This document shows, in pieces, positions 55,244-63,596 of a stretch of 64,000 bases of DNA; position 1 is the first letter of the stretch, and the number at the start of each line of letters is the position of its first letter. The position numbers and the translations under genes were made by a program. Source of the DNA: JAAGZL01 sp050291365 (lineage in GTDB: Bacteria > Pseudomonadota > Gammaproteobacteria > Chromatiales > Chromatiaceae); assembly GCA_050291365.1 (NCBI GenBank), contig JBNKJS010000038.1, forward strand, positions 1-64,000. Direction: 5' to 3'. A model generated the notes under the pieces. The model was not told the DNA's origin. It made no database searches and worked only from the letters and a program-made list of their open reading frames with translations.

Positions 55244-56415
55244 GAATCCACCTCAAGATCAAAAAAGCTCTTCTTGAGAATATCGTTTAAGGGATAACTG
55301 CGGACCACACTCAATATCTTCTCCGCAGCACCTCCATCCCCGTAAGGGTTTGTTGTATGTGCCAACCCATCCTGAAACTCTCGACCAAACAGCCTCTGCA
55401 TTGCGGCCAGGATATCTTTACTCTCTGGGACAGAGTCGATCACATTATTCGCCTTGAGCCTACCTCGCTGACGATCTCCTATATTAACCACTCCAACTTT
55501 AAAACTTGGCGCCTCAATCAAACCACTGGATGAATTTCCCACGACACCATCCATGTACTGCATGGCTGAAAGATAGTTGAGCTGTCCTAATGAGTTACGC
55601 GCAATACTGGTTGACGCATGCGCCTCAACATACTCATCAATCATTTGGTTAACTACTCGCCCATCTGGATCAGCATTCGCTTTAGTGAAAATAATATGGG
55701 TTTCTTTAAGCTGGTCCAGGGCCAACAACAGCTCCTTGAACTGGGTCTGCGCCGTTGAATGTTCTAGTGTAACGGGATGAAAGGTAACCAGGAGATTACG
55801 TTTACCAAGATTAAATCCAATCGCGTCCTCTAGCTCATCTCTAGAAAGCAGTTGCAACCGCTTGATATTGTCAATCCCGAGGGCACCAACGGTGTAAACC
55901 CTGCCTGGGTCCTCACCCAGTTGGATAACCCTTTTACGATACTCCTCAGCCGCCACAAAGTGAAGATGAGACATCTTGGTAATGGAGTGACGAAAGGACT
56001 CGTCAAAAGCACCCTCGGTGGTTTCGCCACCATGTAGGTGTGCGAGTGGGATTCTGGCCACTGTCGCTGCGGCTGCCGCTGAAAATATCTCAAAACGATC
56101 CCCCAGGACTACCACCAAATCTGGCGCCAGATCTGAATAGGCATCCGCAAAACCGGACATTGCCAAACCCATAGACTTGGTGATACCAACCGGTGTATCA
56201 GAGGAGAGCAACATTTCCACCTTGCGCGAAATGGCAAATCCATCCGCCTCAATCTGGCGATAGGTAAGGCCGAACTCTGGAGACATGTGCATTCCAGTGA
56301 CAACCAGCTGCAATTCCAGGTCATCAGACGCCTCTATCTCCCGCATTAACCAGTACAGCAGGCCATACTCTGCTCGGGTACCTGTAATTACGCAGATTTT
56401 TCTTTTATCGCTCAT
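55240..56415 (-). CDS. legG: Hydrolysing NDP-sugar 2-epimerase (NeuC/LegG family)
   Basis: A 391-residue GT-B-like epimerase that removes the nucleotide while inverting C2. ICVITGTRAEYGLLYWLMRE at the start, LVVVLGDRFEIFSAA, LAHLHGGETTEGAFDESFRH and GNSSSGLIEAPSF are diagnostic. It produces the free 2,4-diacetamido-2,4,6-trideoxymannose used by LegI. It starts 14 bp after legB, with no aminotransferase between. Confidence 0.95.
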   Translation of the reverse strand: MSDKRKICVITGTRAEYGLLYWLMREIEASDDLELQLVVTGMHMSPEFGLTYRQIEADGFAISRKVEMLLSSDTPVGITKSMGLAMSGFADAYSDLAPDLVVVLGDRFEIFSAAAAATVARIPLAHLHGGETTEGAFDESFRHSITKMSHLHFVAAEEYRKRVIQLGEDPGRVYTVGALGIDNIKRLQLLSRDELEDAIGFNLGKRNLLVTFHPVTLEHSTAQTQFKELLLALDQLKETHIIFTKANADPDGRVVNQMIDEYVEAHASTSIARNSLGQLNYLSAMQYMDGVVGNSSSGLIEAPSFKVGVVNIGDRQRGRLKANNVIDSVPESKDILAAMQRLFGREFQDGLAHTTNPYGDGGAAEKILSVVRSYPLNDILKKSFFDLEVDS

Positions 56416-56429
56416 CTGTTTAGATATAA

Positions 56430-57407
56430 CTAAACGTTATATATGCCCGCCTTATAACTGGAAAGGTTTTTCGGATCAGTAATCCAATCAATGGTACGTT
56501 GCAGCCCTTCACGAATATCCACCCTTGGTTTAAATCCGGTTAGTTGTTCGATCTTGGTATTATCACACCATAGACGAAAGACCTCTGATTTCTCTGGACG
56601 TATACGCTCATCATCCACAACAAACTCTACGTCGCCTTCCATCAGTTCCTTTATGATATTCAGAGTATCACCCACGCTGATCTCATAGTTTGACCCGATA
56701 TTGACCGTCTCTCCAATAGCGGCATCACAATTAGCGAGCTCCAAAAAACCGCGGCAGGTATCCTCTACATAATTAAAATCACGTGTAGGCGATACATCTC
56801 CAAGCTGTATCTGTTTTTTCCCAGTTGCGATCTGAGTAATGATGGTTGGAATCACCGCTCGCGCTGACTGCCTGGGGCCATAGGTATTAAATGGCCGCGC
56901 AATAGTTACCGGCAAGTCAAAGGCATTAAAGTAACTGAACACCATAGCATCAGCAGCGATCTTGGTGGCGCTATATGGGGACTGGGCCTGTAGCGGGTGT
57001 TTCTCATCAATGGGAACATACTGAGCGGTTCCGTACACCTCGCTGGTAGAGGTGTGGATCAAGCGCTTGACCCCATTATCCAGCGCGGCCTGACAGATAT
57101 TCAGAGTACCTTTAACATTGGTGTCAACATAACTTTCTGGCGCCACATAAGAGTAAGGGATGGCAATCAAGGCTGCTAGATGAAATACAACATCCATATC
57201 TTTGGTGATCTTACGGCAAAAGTGAGAATCCCTAATATCACCAGAGAGAATCTCGATACTGTCTTTGCACGCAACATCTTCCAACCAACCCCAGTTGTTG
57301 AATGAGTTATATTGAGAGAGCGCAGAAACGCTATAACCTTCACGTACCAGCAATTCAGTCAGATGTGAGCCGATAAATCCGTCTGCGCCTGTAATCAGAG
57401 CTTTCAC
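56430..57407 (-). CDS. legB: NDP-GlcNAc 4,6-dehydratase (LegB)
   Basis: A 325-residue extended SDR with ITGADGFIGSHLTELLVREG, STSEVYGTAQYVPID, SPYSATKIAADAM (YxxxK) and ARPFNTYGPRQSARAVIPT. This is the first step of legionaminic acid formation, giving the 4-keto-6-deoxy intermediate; by homology with Campylobacter LegB and the PtmE neighbour the donor is GDP-linked. The next enzyme, LegC, is missing from the operon. Confidence 0.94.
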   Translation of the reverse strand: MKALITGADGFIGSHLTELLVREGYSVSALSQYNSFNNWGWLEDVACKDSIEILSGDIRDSHFCRKITKDMDVVFHLAALIAIPYSYVAPESYVDTNVKGTLNICQAALDNGVKRLIHTSTSEVYGTAQYVPIDEKHPLQAQSPYSATKIAADAMVFSYFNAFDLPVTIARPFNTYGPRQSARAVIPTIITQIATGKKQIQLGDVSPTRDFNYVEDTCRGFLELANCDAAIGETVNIGSNYEISVGDTLNIIKELMEGDVEFVVDDERIRPEKSEVFRLWCDNTKIEQLTGFKPRVDIREGLQRTIDWITDPKNLSSYKAGIYNV

Positions 57408-57427
57408 TTAGTAATTTTCCTGAATAA

Positions 57428-58072
57428 TTAACTTAACTTACGAATCAAACGCGCTGGAACTCCAGCATAAACAGAATCAGGTTCAAGGTCATTCATTACT
57501 ACCGCATTGGCGCCTACATGAACATTGTTCCCAATCGCCAAATCTCCAAGCACCTTAGCACCGGCATAAATAATTACATTATCACCTATACTAACCTTCT
57601 GTTTGGCTCCATCTTGAATGCTCTGCCCGATCGTCACCCCCTGGTAAACCAGGAAATTATCTCCGATATCATAGCGAGGACCAATAACAACTCCCACCCC
57701 ATGTATAATTCTAAATCCTGCACCTATGCTGGTACTGTAATACAACTCCATACCGGTTCTTTTTCGCATCAAAACAGACAAAAAAGGCAACAGTTGATGG
57801 TTTTTGTCACATAGATAGTGCGCCCTGGATAGACGATAGTAAAAAATAGCCTCTATGGTTGGATCTAATTGTAATAGCTGAAACAACCTCGAATCCAATG
57901 GAGCGGAAAAATGATTGTACTTAGCACATATATCTGTCAACAGAACATCTTCAATGCCATGAAAAAACTCATACGAGTCATCAAGCAGTTCCTTTGGGTA
58001 CTCAATGAACTCTCTTTGAAACAGCCAGTGCATATACTGTATATAAGCATCTCGCATACAATCATTCCTCAA
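57428..58072 (-). CDS. CysE-like serine O-acetyltransferase family protein
   Basis: A 214-residue protein with a helical N-domain (about 1-110) and a left-handed beta-helix: IHGVGVVIGPRYDIGDNFLVYQG, VSIGDNVIIYAGAKVLGDL, VHVGANAVVMNDLEPDS. It looks like serine acetyltransferase, but in sugar loci this family often acetylates surface sugars. It begins 34 bp downstream of the surface carbohydrate gene and precedes legB. Confidence 0.85.
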   Translation of the reverse strand: MRNDCMRDAYIQYMHWLFQREFIEYPKELLDDSYEFFHGIEDVLLTDICAKYNHFSAPLDSRLFQLLQLDPTIEAIFYYRLSRAHYLCDKNHQLLPFLSVLMRKRTGMELYYSTSIGAGFRIIHGVGVVIGPRYDIGDNFLVYQGVTIGQSIQDGAKQKVSIGDNVIIYAGAKVLGDLAIGNNVHVGANAVVMNDLEPDSVYAGVPARLIRKLS

Positions 58073-58106
58073 GCATAAAAAAGTCTATCCACTAAAAATA
58101 TAATAA

Positions 58107-59525
58107 TTAATCCTGCCTCTGCTTCGAAATGCAAAACAGATCGCCCACAACCTGGCGTATATCTAAATCAGCAAATTGACCTGTAAGCTCATCATATTTT
58201 TTCACCAAATCTTGCACCTCTTCCTTGGTAGCGCCTGGCCACTTTTGCGCTGACCTCTTCTTATTATCGATTTTTCTAGAACGTAGAGCTCGACGCTTAG
58301 CTCTAACCCATTCATGCAATCTAACCTTTAACGCCTTCGGATTACTTAGAGTCAGATCTAACACATCGTCATTAAAAGTAACTTGATCAAACGCATTAAC
58401 GACTTTTTCGCTTGCAAACACCCCATCAAGGGAGCAGATATATTTTGCCACATCTCTATTATCCAACTCACATGCCCCCTGGTTAGCTATTGCACTTCGT
58501 ATAAACGAAATAAGGTCATCCTCATTATGCACAATCGGCCCTATATCAGTTGACGGAAGATTGTCCATCCGCTCATCATAATGTGGATGATAAGCGACCG
58601 AGCAACATTCCAAGAGCCTGGCCTCCATTCCAGTGGAACATCCCCAATGAAAAATAGCATCTGCAGCTAATAGCCATGGAGTAACGCTGCCCTCATAGAC
58701 TACATGCGCGTTATCTATACCCCTAATTGCTTCATGCCAAAACTCATGACGGTCTATTGGATGCGGCCGCACAACTAACGCATGTTGAGGAAACTCTTCT
58801 CTAATACGCTTAAGGACAGCTACAAAGGCATCCAGATTTGCTCGCTCATGCTTGATATGCTCAATAAAGCCCTGCTCTTCTTCCTTGTTCTTGATGTAGC
58901 CATGACGCCACATCTTTTCCTTTGTGTAATCATCACCTCTTACATTTATTACTTCGGCAAAATTGGATGGTAATAATATGTATTTACCAAATCTTTTTCT
59001 TAGTTGCGATACCTCTTGGTCGAATAGACCTCTAAGCTCTCTTCGCAATAAATCGACTCGCGGAGTCCCGACCCCCAGCACCTTATTAGCCTGATCTGGA
59101 TATGCGTCCCTTATCACATCTGCATTCGCTTCACTCCACGCAAACACATGATCCACTAGAGCTACCATCTCATGATTCATCCTGATTCGGAGCCAAATAT
59201 CGCGATTAAGAAAAAGGCCAAGGCTTTCCTCATCATTAACACAAAGACGGTAACCTTGTGACCGCAACTTGTGTAACCGAGACTTGTATCTTACAGATAT
59301 ATTCTTCTCCAATAACATCCCTCTCGGAAGACAGGAGATCCATCTGTTAATTACATCATAGTGACCAATCAGAACTGAATAGCCTCTCTCTGCAGCCATA
59401 CAAGCAAGAAAAACCTTTGCATCAAACTCTCTACATTTTGCTTCTACTGGCAACAGTAGCCAACGACGCAATCCCGTCTTAACCAGATTGCCATCAAAAG
59501 AGCTATTTGTTGAGATAGTACTCAT
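58107..59525 (-). CDS. Surface carbohydrate biosynthesis protein (capsule synthesis-like)
   Basis: A 472-residue protein of a family often placed beside legionaminic/sialic acid genes and carbamoyltransferases in O-antigen loci. FHWGCSTGMEARLLECCSVA and ALVVRPHPIDRHEFWHEAI suggest a GT-B-like or KpsS/CDP-glycerol-transferase-like fold. No membrane segments. A transferase of a nonulosonate or glycerol-phosphate unit is the most likely role, by inference only. Confidence 0.75.
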   Translation of the reverse strand: MSTISTNSSFDGNLVKTGLRRWLLLPVEAKCREFDAKVFLACMAAERGYSVLIGHYDVINRWISCLPRGMLLEKNISVRYKSRLHKLRSQGYRLCVNDEESLGLFLNRDIWLRIRMNHEMVALVDHVFAWSEANADVIRDAYPDQANKVLGVGTPRVDLLRRELRGLFDQEVSQLRKRFGKYILLPSNFAEVINVRGDDYTKEKMWRHGYIKNKEEEQGFIEHIKHERANLDAFVAVLKRIREEFPQHALVVRPHPIDRHEFWHEAIRGIDNAHVVYEGSVTPWLLAADAIFHWGCSTGMEARLLECCSVAYHPHYDERMDNLPSTDIGPIVHNEDDLISFIRSAIANQGACELDNRDVAKYICSLDGVFASEKVVNAFDQVTFNDDVLDLTLSNPKALKVRLHEWVRAKRRALRSRKIDNKKRSAQKWPGATKEEVQDLVKKYDELTGQFADLDIRQVVGDLFCISKQRQD

Positions 59526-59586
59526 CTAATATCACCTTGCTCAAACTTCTTAATTATTGCAGCTAAGCAAATCAAACCTATGCGTA

Positions 59587-61314
59587 TTAATTCTTTACCA
59601 CCAATACGTCTTCCATGATCAGATACTCAAGATCCGATCCATAAAACATGTTCAACGCATCAGTAGGCGAGCACACCATCGGCTCACCACGTCTATTAAG
59701 CGAAGTGTTCAACACCACACCATTGCCGGTGTGCTTTTCCAGCTCTTCGATCAGCTCATAATAGCGCGAATTGGTCTCTCTGGTGACCACTTGTGCCCTG
59801 GCGGTACCGTCCTCATGCACTACCTCAGGCACTCGATCTGCCCAGCCATCAGCCACATCAAAGGTAAAGGTCATGTATGGAGCTGGGTGCTCAGTCTTTA
59901 ACATCTCAGGAGCAACACGATCTAGCATGCTGGGACAGAACGGACGCCAGCGCTCACGATACTTGATCTGTTCGTTGATGCGTTCGGCAATCCCGCCAAC
60001 ATTCGGTGCACCCAGGATAGAGCGATTACCCAGGGCACGCGGACCAAACTCCATACGACCCTGAAACCAGGAGAGCGGATTCCCATCCGCCAGGATCTGC
60101 GCAGCACGTTGCGGGACATTTTCGATGCGCTCCCACTTTGGCTTTTTCTCATGCTGCTCGCAGGCCTCGATGCACTGTTCATTGGTATAGCTTGGGCCTA
60201 GATAGGCGTGCTGCATGGGCTGGACCTTATCGCCCAACTCGTTTGCAACATATGATGCAGCACCAATAGCGGTACCAGCATCTGATGCTGCTGGCTGCAC
60301 AAACAGCTCATCCACATCAGGCAGGGCGATGATTCTCTGATTCAGTTTTACATTAAGGGCCACACCACCGGCAAAACAGATCTTGCCGCTCTCTTTAATG
60401 ATATCTCCCAGATAGTGGTCTATCAGCCCCAGTGAGACATCCTCCAGCAACTGCTGAATAGATGCGGCATAATCGATATATGGATCATCGATCGCATCAC
60501 CTTCGCGTTTCGGCCCCAGCCACTCAATCAGTTCGGGGCTGAAGTAATAGCCCTTTCCATCCTTATCTTTGTAACGTCTAGGGCCTATCACGTTGACCAG
60601 CTTGGTATTTATACGAAAAGACTCTTTGTCATAGTCGATCAAGCGGGAAAAATCGAAACGCTTGGGATCGCCATAGGGGGCCATCCCCATCACCTTGAAC
60701 TCTCCGTCCAGCATCTCAAAACCTAGATACTCGGTCATGGCGCCGTACATACCGCCAAGAGAGTCCGGATCGTAGAACTCTTTTATCTTATGAATCTTGC
60801 CATTTTCGCCATAGCCAAAAAAGGTGGTGGCATATTCGCCCTTGCCATCGATACCAAGGATGGCTACCTTGCCGTCAAAGCCACTCAGGTGATAGGCGCT
60901 ACTGGCGTGGGCTAGATGGTGCTCTACCGGCATGACCCTGGCGTTACCTCCGCCGATATTTAGATCAGATATCAATTTATCTAACTGACGCATATTGCGG
61001 CGAAAGCGGCGATTGCCATTAAATATCCCAAGAAGGGTCCTGTCCGGCGAATACCAGTGACGCCTCGCATAGTGCCAGCGTGCAGGGCTGGTTAAGGGGA
61101 TCTCAGCGTAGGGAAACGTCACTACATCCACATCTTCCGGTCTAATACCGGCAAATTCGAGACAGAACTTAGTCGCCTCGTAGGGAAAGCGACCTTTGGC
61201 ATGCTTGTCTCGTATAAAACGCTCTTCTTCTGCTGCAGCCACCAGTTCGCCATCGATAAAAAGTGCCGCTGATGGGTCGTGACTGACCGCGCCGGATATA
61301 CCCAGTATTTTCAT
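59587..61314 (-). CDS. NodU/CmcH-type O-carbamoyltransferase (WapO-like)
   Basis: A 575-residue carbamoyltransferase. The N-terminal ASKHA-like domain starts MKILGISGAVSHDPSAALF and includes HHLAHASSAYHLSGF and ILGIDGKGEY; the C-terminal TobZ-like domain carries RMEFGPRALGNRSILG. The same gene order (waaP, InaA kinases, tandem kinase, carbamoyltransferase) occurs in P. aeruginosa PA5009-PA5005, where the last protein (WapO) carbamoylates core heptose; I infer the same function. The start has little Shine-Dalgarno. Confidence 0.93.
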   Translation of the reverse strand: MKILGISGAVSHDPSAALFIDGELVAAAEEERFIRDKHAKGRFPYEATKFCLEFAGIRPEDVDVVTFPYAEIPLTSPARWHYARRHWYSPDRTLLGIFNGNRRFRRNMRQLDKLISDLNIGGGNARVMPVEHHLAHASSAYHLSGFDGKVAILGIDGKGEYATTFFGYGENGKIHKIKEFYDPDSLGGMYGAMTEYLGFEMLDGEFKVMGMAPYGDPKRFDFSRLIDYDKESFRINTKLVNVIGPRRYKDKDGKGYYFSPELIEWLGPKREGDAIDDPYIDYAASIQQLLEDVSLGLIDHYLGDIIKESGKICFAGGVALNVKLNQRIIALPDVDELFVQPAASDAGTAIGAASYVANELGDKVQPMQHAYLGPSYTNEQCIEACEQHEKKPKWERIENVPQRAAQILADGNPLSWFQGRMEFGPRALGNRSILGAPNVGGIAERINEQIKYRERWRPFCPSMLDRVAPEMLKTEHPAPYMTFTFDVADGWADRVPEVVHEDGTARAQVVTRETNSRYYELIEELEKHTGNGVVLNTSLNRRGEPMVCSPTDALNMFYGSDLEYLIMEDVLVVKN

Positions 61315-61335
61315 TTTTCAGGATTCATTTAACTT

Positions 61336-61360
61336 AAAAAGCCCCGAGTTATTCAGGGCG
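61336..61360 (-). terminator. Rho-independent terminator-like hairpin
   Basis: On the minus strand GCCCTGAATAACTCGGGGC folds into a seven-base stem with a five-base loop (one G-U pair) and is followed by TTTTTAAG. It lies after the tandem kinase and only about 20 bp before the carbamoyltransferase ATG, so it may reduce read-through into that gene. Confidence 0.7.
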
Positions 61361-61405
61361 TTACGGTTATTATGCCATGTACTTCTGACAAAATCCCAAA
61401 ACCGC

Positions 61406-62812
61406 CTAATCCCATTCCAGCCCTTGGGCCTTCAACTCGTCCCTGAACAAGGCAAACAACTCGGGCAATTCTTTCCAATTTCGCATAAAACGCCTTACAT
61501 CACTCCTCCAGAACCAGCGAAATCTTGGGCCATCTCGGTGTTTTTTCATAGAATCCAGATCGATCAGCACCACTTCCCCGTCCACTACAAACCAGTTAGC
61601 TATCTTCAGATCACCGTGAGTTATGCGGTGGGCATGTAATTGCGCAAACATCCCCGCCACCTCTCTTGCCATCATCTTCAGATCAGACTCGCTCCTAGCT
61701 TCATCTAAAAGCCAATAGTAGAGACATATCCCATCTATCTTTTCTGCCAAAAAATAAGATACTTTGTTGCCGCCGCTATTAACCTCCAGCGCTGCAACTG
61801 GACGCGGGGTGGAAATACCATAAAAACCCAAAAGATGGGCATTCTCCCACGAGGACAAAGCCCTGCCACGCATAAGTTTCTGCAGTATGTTCTTTAGCCA
61901 TCCCCGGTCATTATAGCGCTTGACCACCACCGGCAGATCACCCGCCTGCGCTGCCCATACCGTACAGGAGGAGCCATTCTTGAGCGCCTTCTCTCTACCA
62001 GGAAAGCTGGCATCTGGATCAGCCAACAGAAGGTCCAGCTCAGGCCCGGCATCACTCCTGGTAACAATCTCCAGTCTTTGGGGTGACTCTAGATATCTTA
62101 TAGCAGTGCAATCACGAAAGAGCTTGCTCCTGAATTTCTCCCAGCGCTGCTCCCTTGCCTGCTTGATCTGCTGCAACAGATAATCAACGCCAGGACCTTG
62201 CTCCAACCCTCTTTGCGCCAAGTAAAGGTCATACAGACCCGGCGCTAATGCCGTCCACCTGGGTAGAAGCTGAGCAAAAAAAAGCGCCAGATTATCCAGC
62301 CCGGTCTTAAGCTCCAGCTCCCCTTCAACCACACTGACGCCAGCCCCATCCAGACTGTAGATCTGCCCTGCTGAGATCACAAAGTTATCTAGATGCAGAT
62401 CAGCCTGGCACACTCCTGACCTATGATGTCCCGCCAAGACAACAACCATATCCCGTAGCAGCTGTTCACTTGCAGCAGCATCCGCCACATCCCAGGCGGC
62501 TCTAAAGCTTACCGCTTCTGGCAATCGGGTCAGCAAGATCAGCGGAAACCCCTCATCACCAACCACCCCGGCATAGAGCAACTCTGCCGTAAGGATGCCG
62601 CGCTGCTGGAAGGCATTTATACCGTCCAGCTCCCGCTGCCAATGCCTCTGTCGCCTTCCCGGGTCAAGATATAGCTTGGCAAAAACCGCGGACCCATCCA
62701 GATCCCCCAGAAACACCTGACGTTTCCCCGGCAGCAGGCGTACTGTCTCAATACAGGTGAGAACGCGCCCATCCTCTAACCGAATCTGTTCGCCGCTATC
62801 CATCCCTAGCAT
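61406..62812 (-). CDS. Tandem LPS-kinase-fold protein (PA5006-like)
   Basis: A 468-residue protein with two kinase-like halves. The first (about 1-225) has CQADLHLDNFVISAG and IYSLDGAGVSVV; the second (about 250-468) has ITHGDLKIANWFVVDG and VVLIDLDSMKKH, a complete HGDxxxxN plus metal Asp. The halves look like an internal duplication in which the first may be catalytically weaker (HLDN retained, HxD altered). Size and position match PA5006 of P. aeruginosa. It overlaps the next kinase by 17 bp. Confidence 0.88.
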   Translation of the reverse strand: MLGMDSGEQIRLEDGRVLTCIETVRLLPGKRQVFLGDLDGSAVFAKLYLDPGRRQRHWQRELDGINAFQQRGILTAELLYAGVVGDEGFPLILLTRLPEAVSFRAAWDVADAAASEQLLRDMVVVLAGHHRSGVCQADLHLDNFVISAGQIYSLDGAGVSVVEGELELKTGLDNLALFFAQLLPRWTALAPGLYDLYLAQRGLEQGPGVDYLLQQIKQAREQRWEKFRSKLFRDCTAIRYLESPQRLEIVTRSDAGPELDLLLADPDASFPGREKALKNGSSCTVWAAQAGDLPVVVKRYNDRGWLKNILQKLMRGRALSSWENAHLLGFYGISTPRPVAALEVNSGGNKVSYFLAEKIDGICLYYWLLDEARSESDLKMMAREVAGMFAQLHAHRITHGDLKIANWFVVDGEVVLIDLDSMKKHRDGPRFRWFWRSDVRRFMRNWKELPELFALFRDELKAQGLEWD

Positions 62813-63596
62813 GCCTCCGTAAAAAGGCAGTTCGTCTGCTTGCCAGACGTGAATAGAGAGAATGGCCAGCCCCTGTTAACCGGGACGTTTCCAGATAGGT
62901 CTTTAGAAAGCGCAACCTATCGGTATGACTCCAATACTGAGCACGCCGATTGAGGCTATCAAGATCCCTGCGCGACGCCTGTGCGACAGTGGCCACAGAC
63001 CTCATCTTTTCCAGATCAATGAAGGCCACATCTGGAACTCTGCCTTCAACCAGACGCACAAACACATGTTTCGGATGCAACGAATTATGTACCAGCTTCT
63101 GTTCATGCATTTGCCGTATGACACCGGCAAGCGTTGTTATCAATTTTCTTCTTATTGAAACACTCTTGCCCCAACCCTCTTCAGCCCATTCGTTCATTAT
63201 CTCATTCATGGGTCGAAATCCCACCAGTTCCCTGGTGACCAGTATTGCGCGCTGCTTCCCTTCTATTTTTCGCTGCCCGTAGTAGAGGGGGTCCAATGTC
63301 GGAACCCCGGCCTGCCGCAGCTGCAGTATGTTCTTTATCTCACCGGCAAATGTTGGTTCGCCAAATATGGGATTGCGCAGGGTACGGCGGGTATGGTTCT
63401 CCTGCCTCTTTAAAAAAACCGCCTCTTTATCCCCTCCGGGCAGATCCAACTCAACCCGGGCTACGCCGCTCCAACCACCCCGCCTTTCATTAGGCGGCTC
63501 AAACCAGTCGGCCTGCAGCTCCCATAGATCATCAAATCCATCCAGATCATTAAAGCGCAGGATATGCTCCCACTCGGGGGTAATGTACTCCTTCAC
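62796..63596 (-). CDS. Lipopolysaccharide kinase InaA family protein (WapP/PA5008-like)
   Basis: A 266-residue LPS core kinase. The N-lobe VFLKRQENHTRRTLRNP contains the ATP lysine; the catalytic loop is LVHNSLHPKHVFV and the metal Asp lies in VAFIDLEKMRS. The HxD Asp is replaced by Ser-Leu-His, as in some of this family. It overlaps waaP by 4 bp (ATGA) and the tandem kinase by 17 bp, so the three are coupled. Confidence 0.9.
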   Translation of the reverse strand: MKEYITPEWEHILRFNDLDGFDDLWELQADWFEPPNERRGGWSGVARVELDLPGGDKEAVFLKRQENHTRRTLRNPIFGEPTFAGEIKNILQLRQAGVPTLDPLYYGQRKIEGKQRAILVTRELVGFRPMNEIMNEWAEEGWGKSVSIRRKLITTLAGVIRQMHEQKLVHNSLHPKHVFVRLVEGRVPDVAFIDLEKMRSVATVAQASRRDLDSLNRRAQYWSHTDRLRFLKTYLETSRLTGAGHSLYSRLASRRTAFLRRHARDG

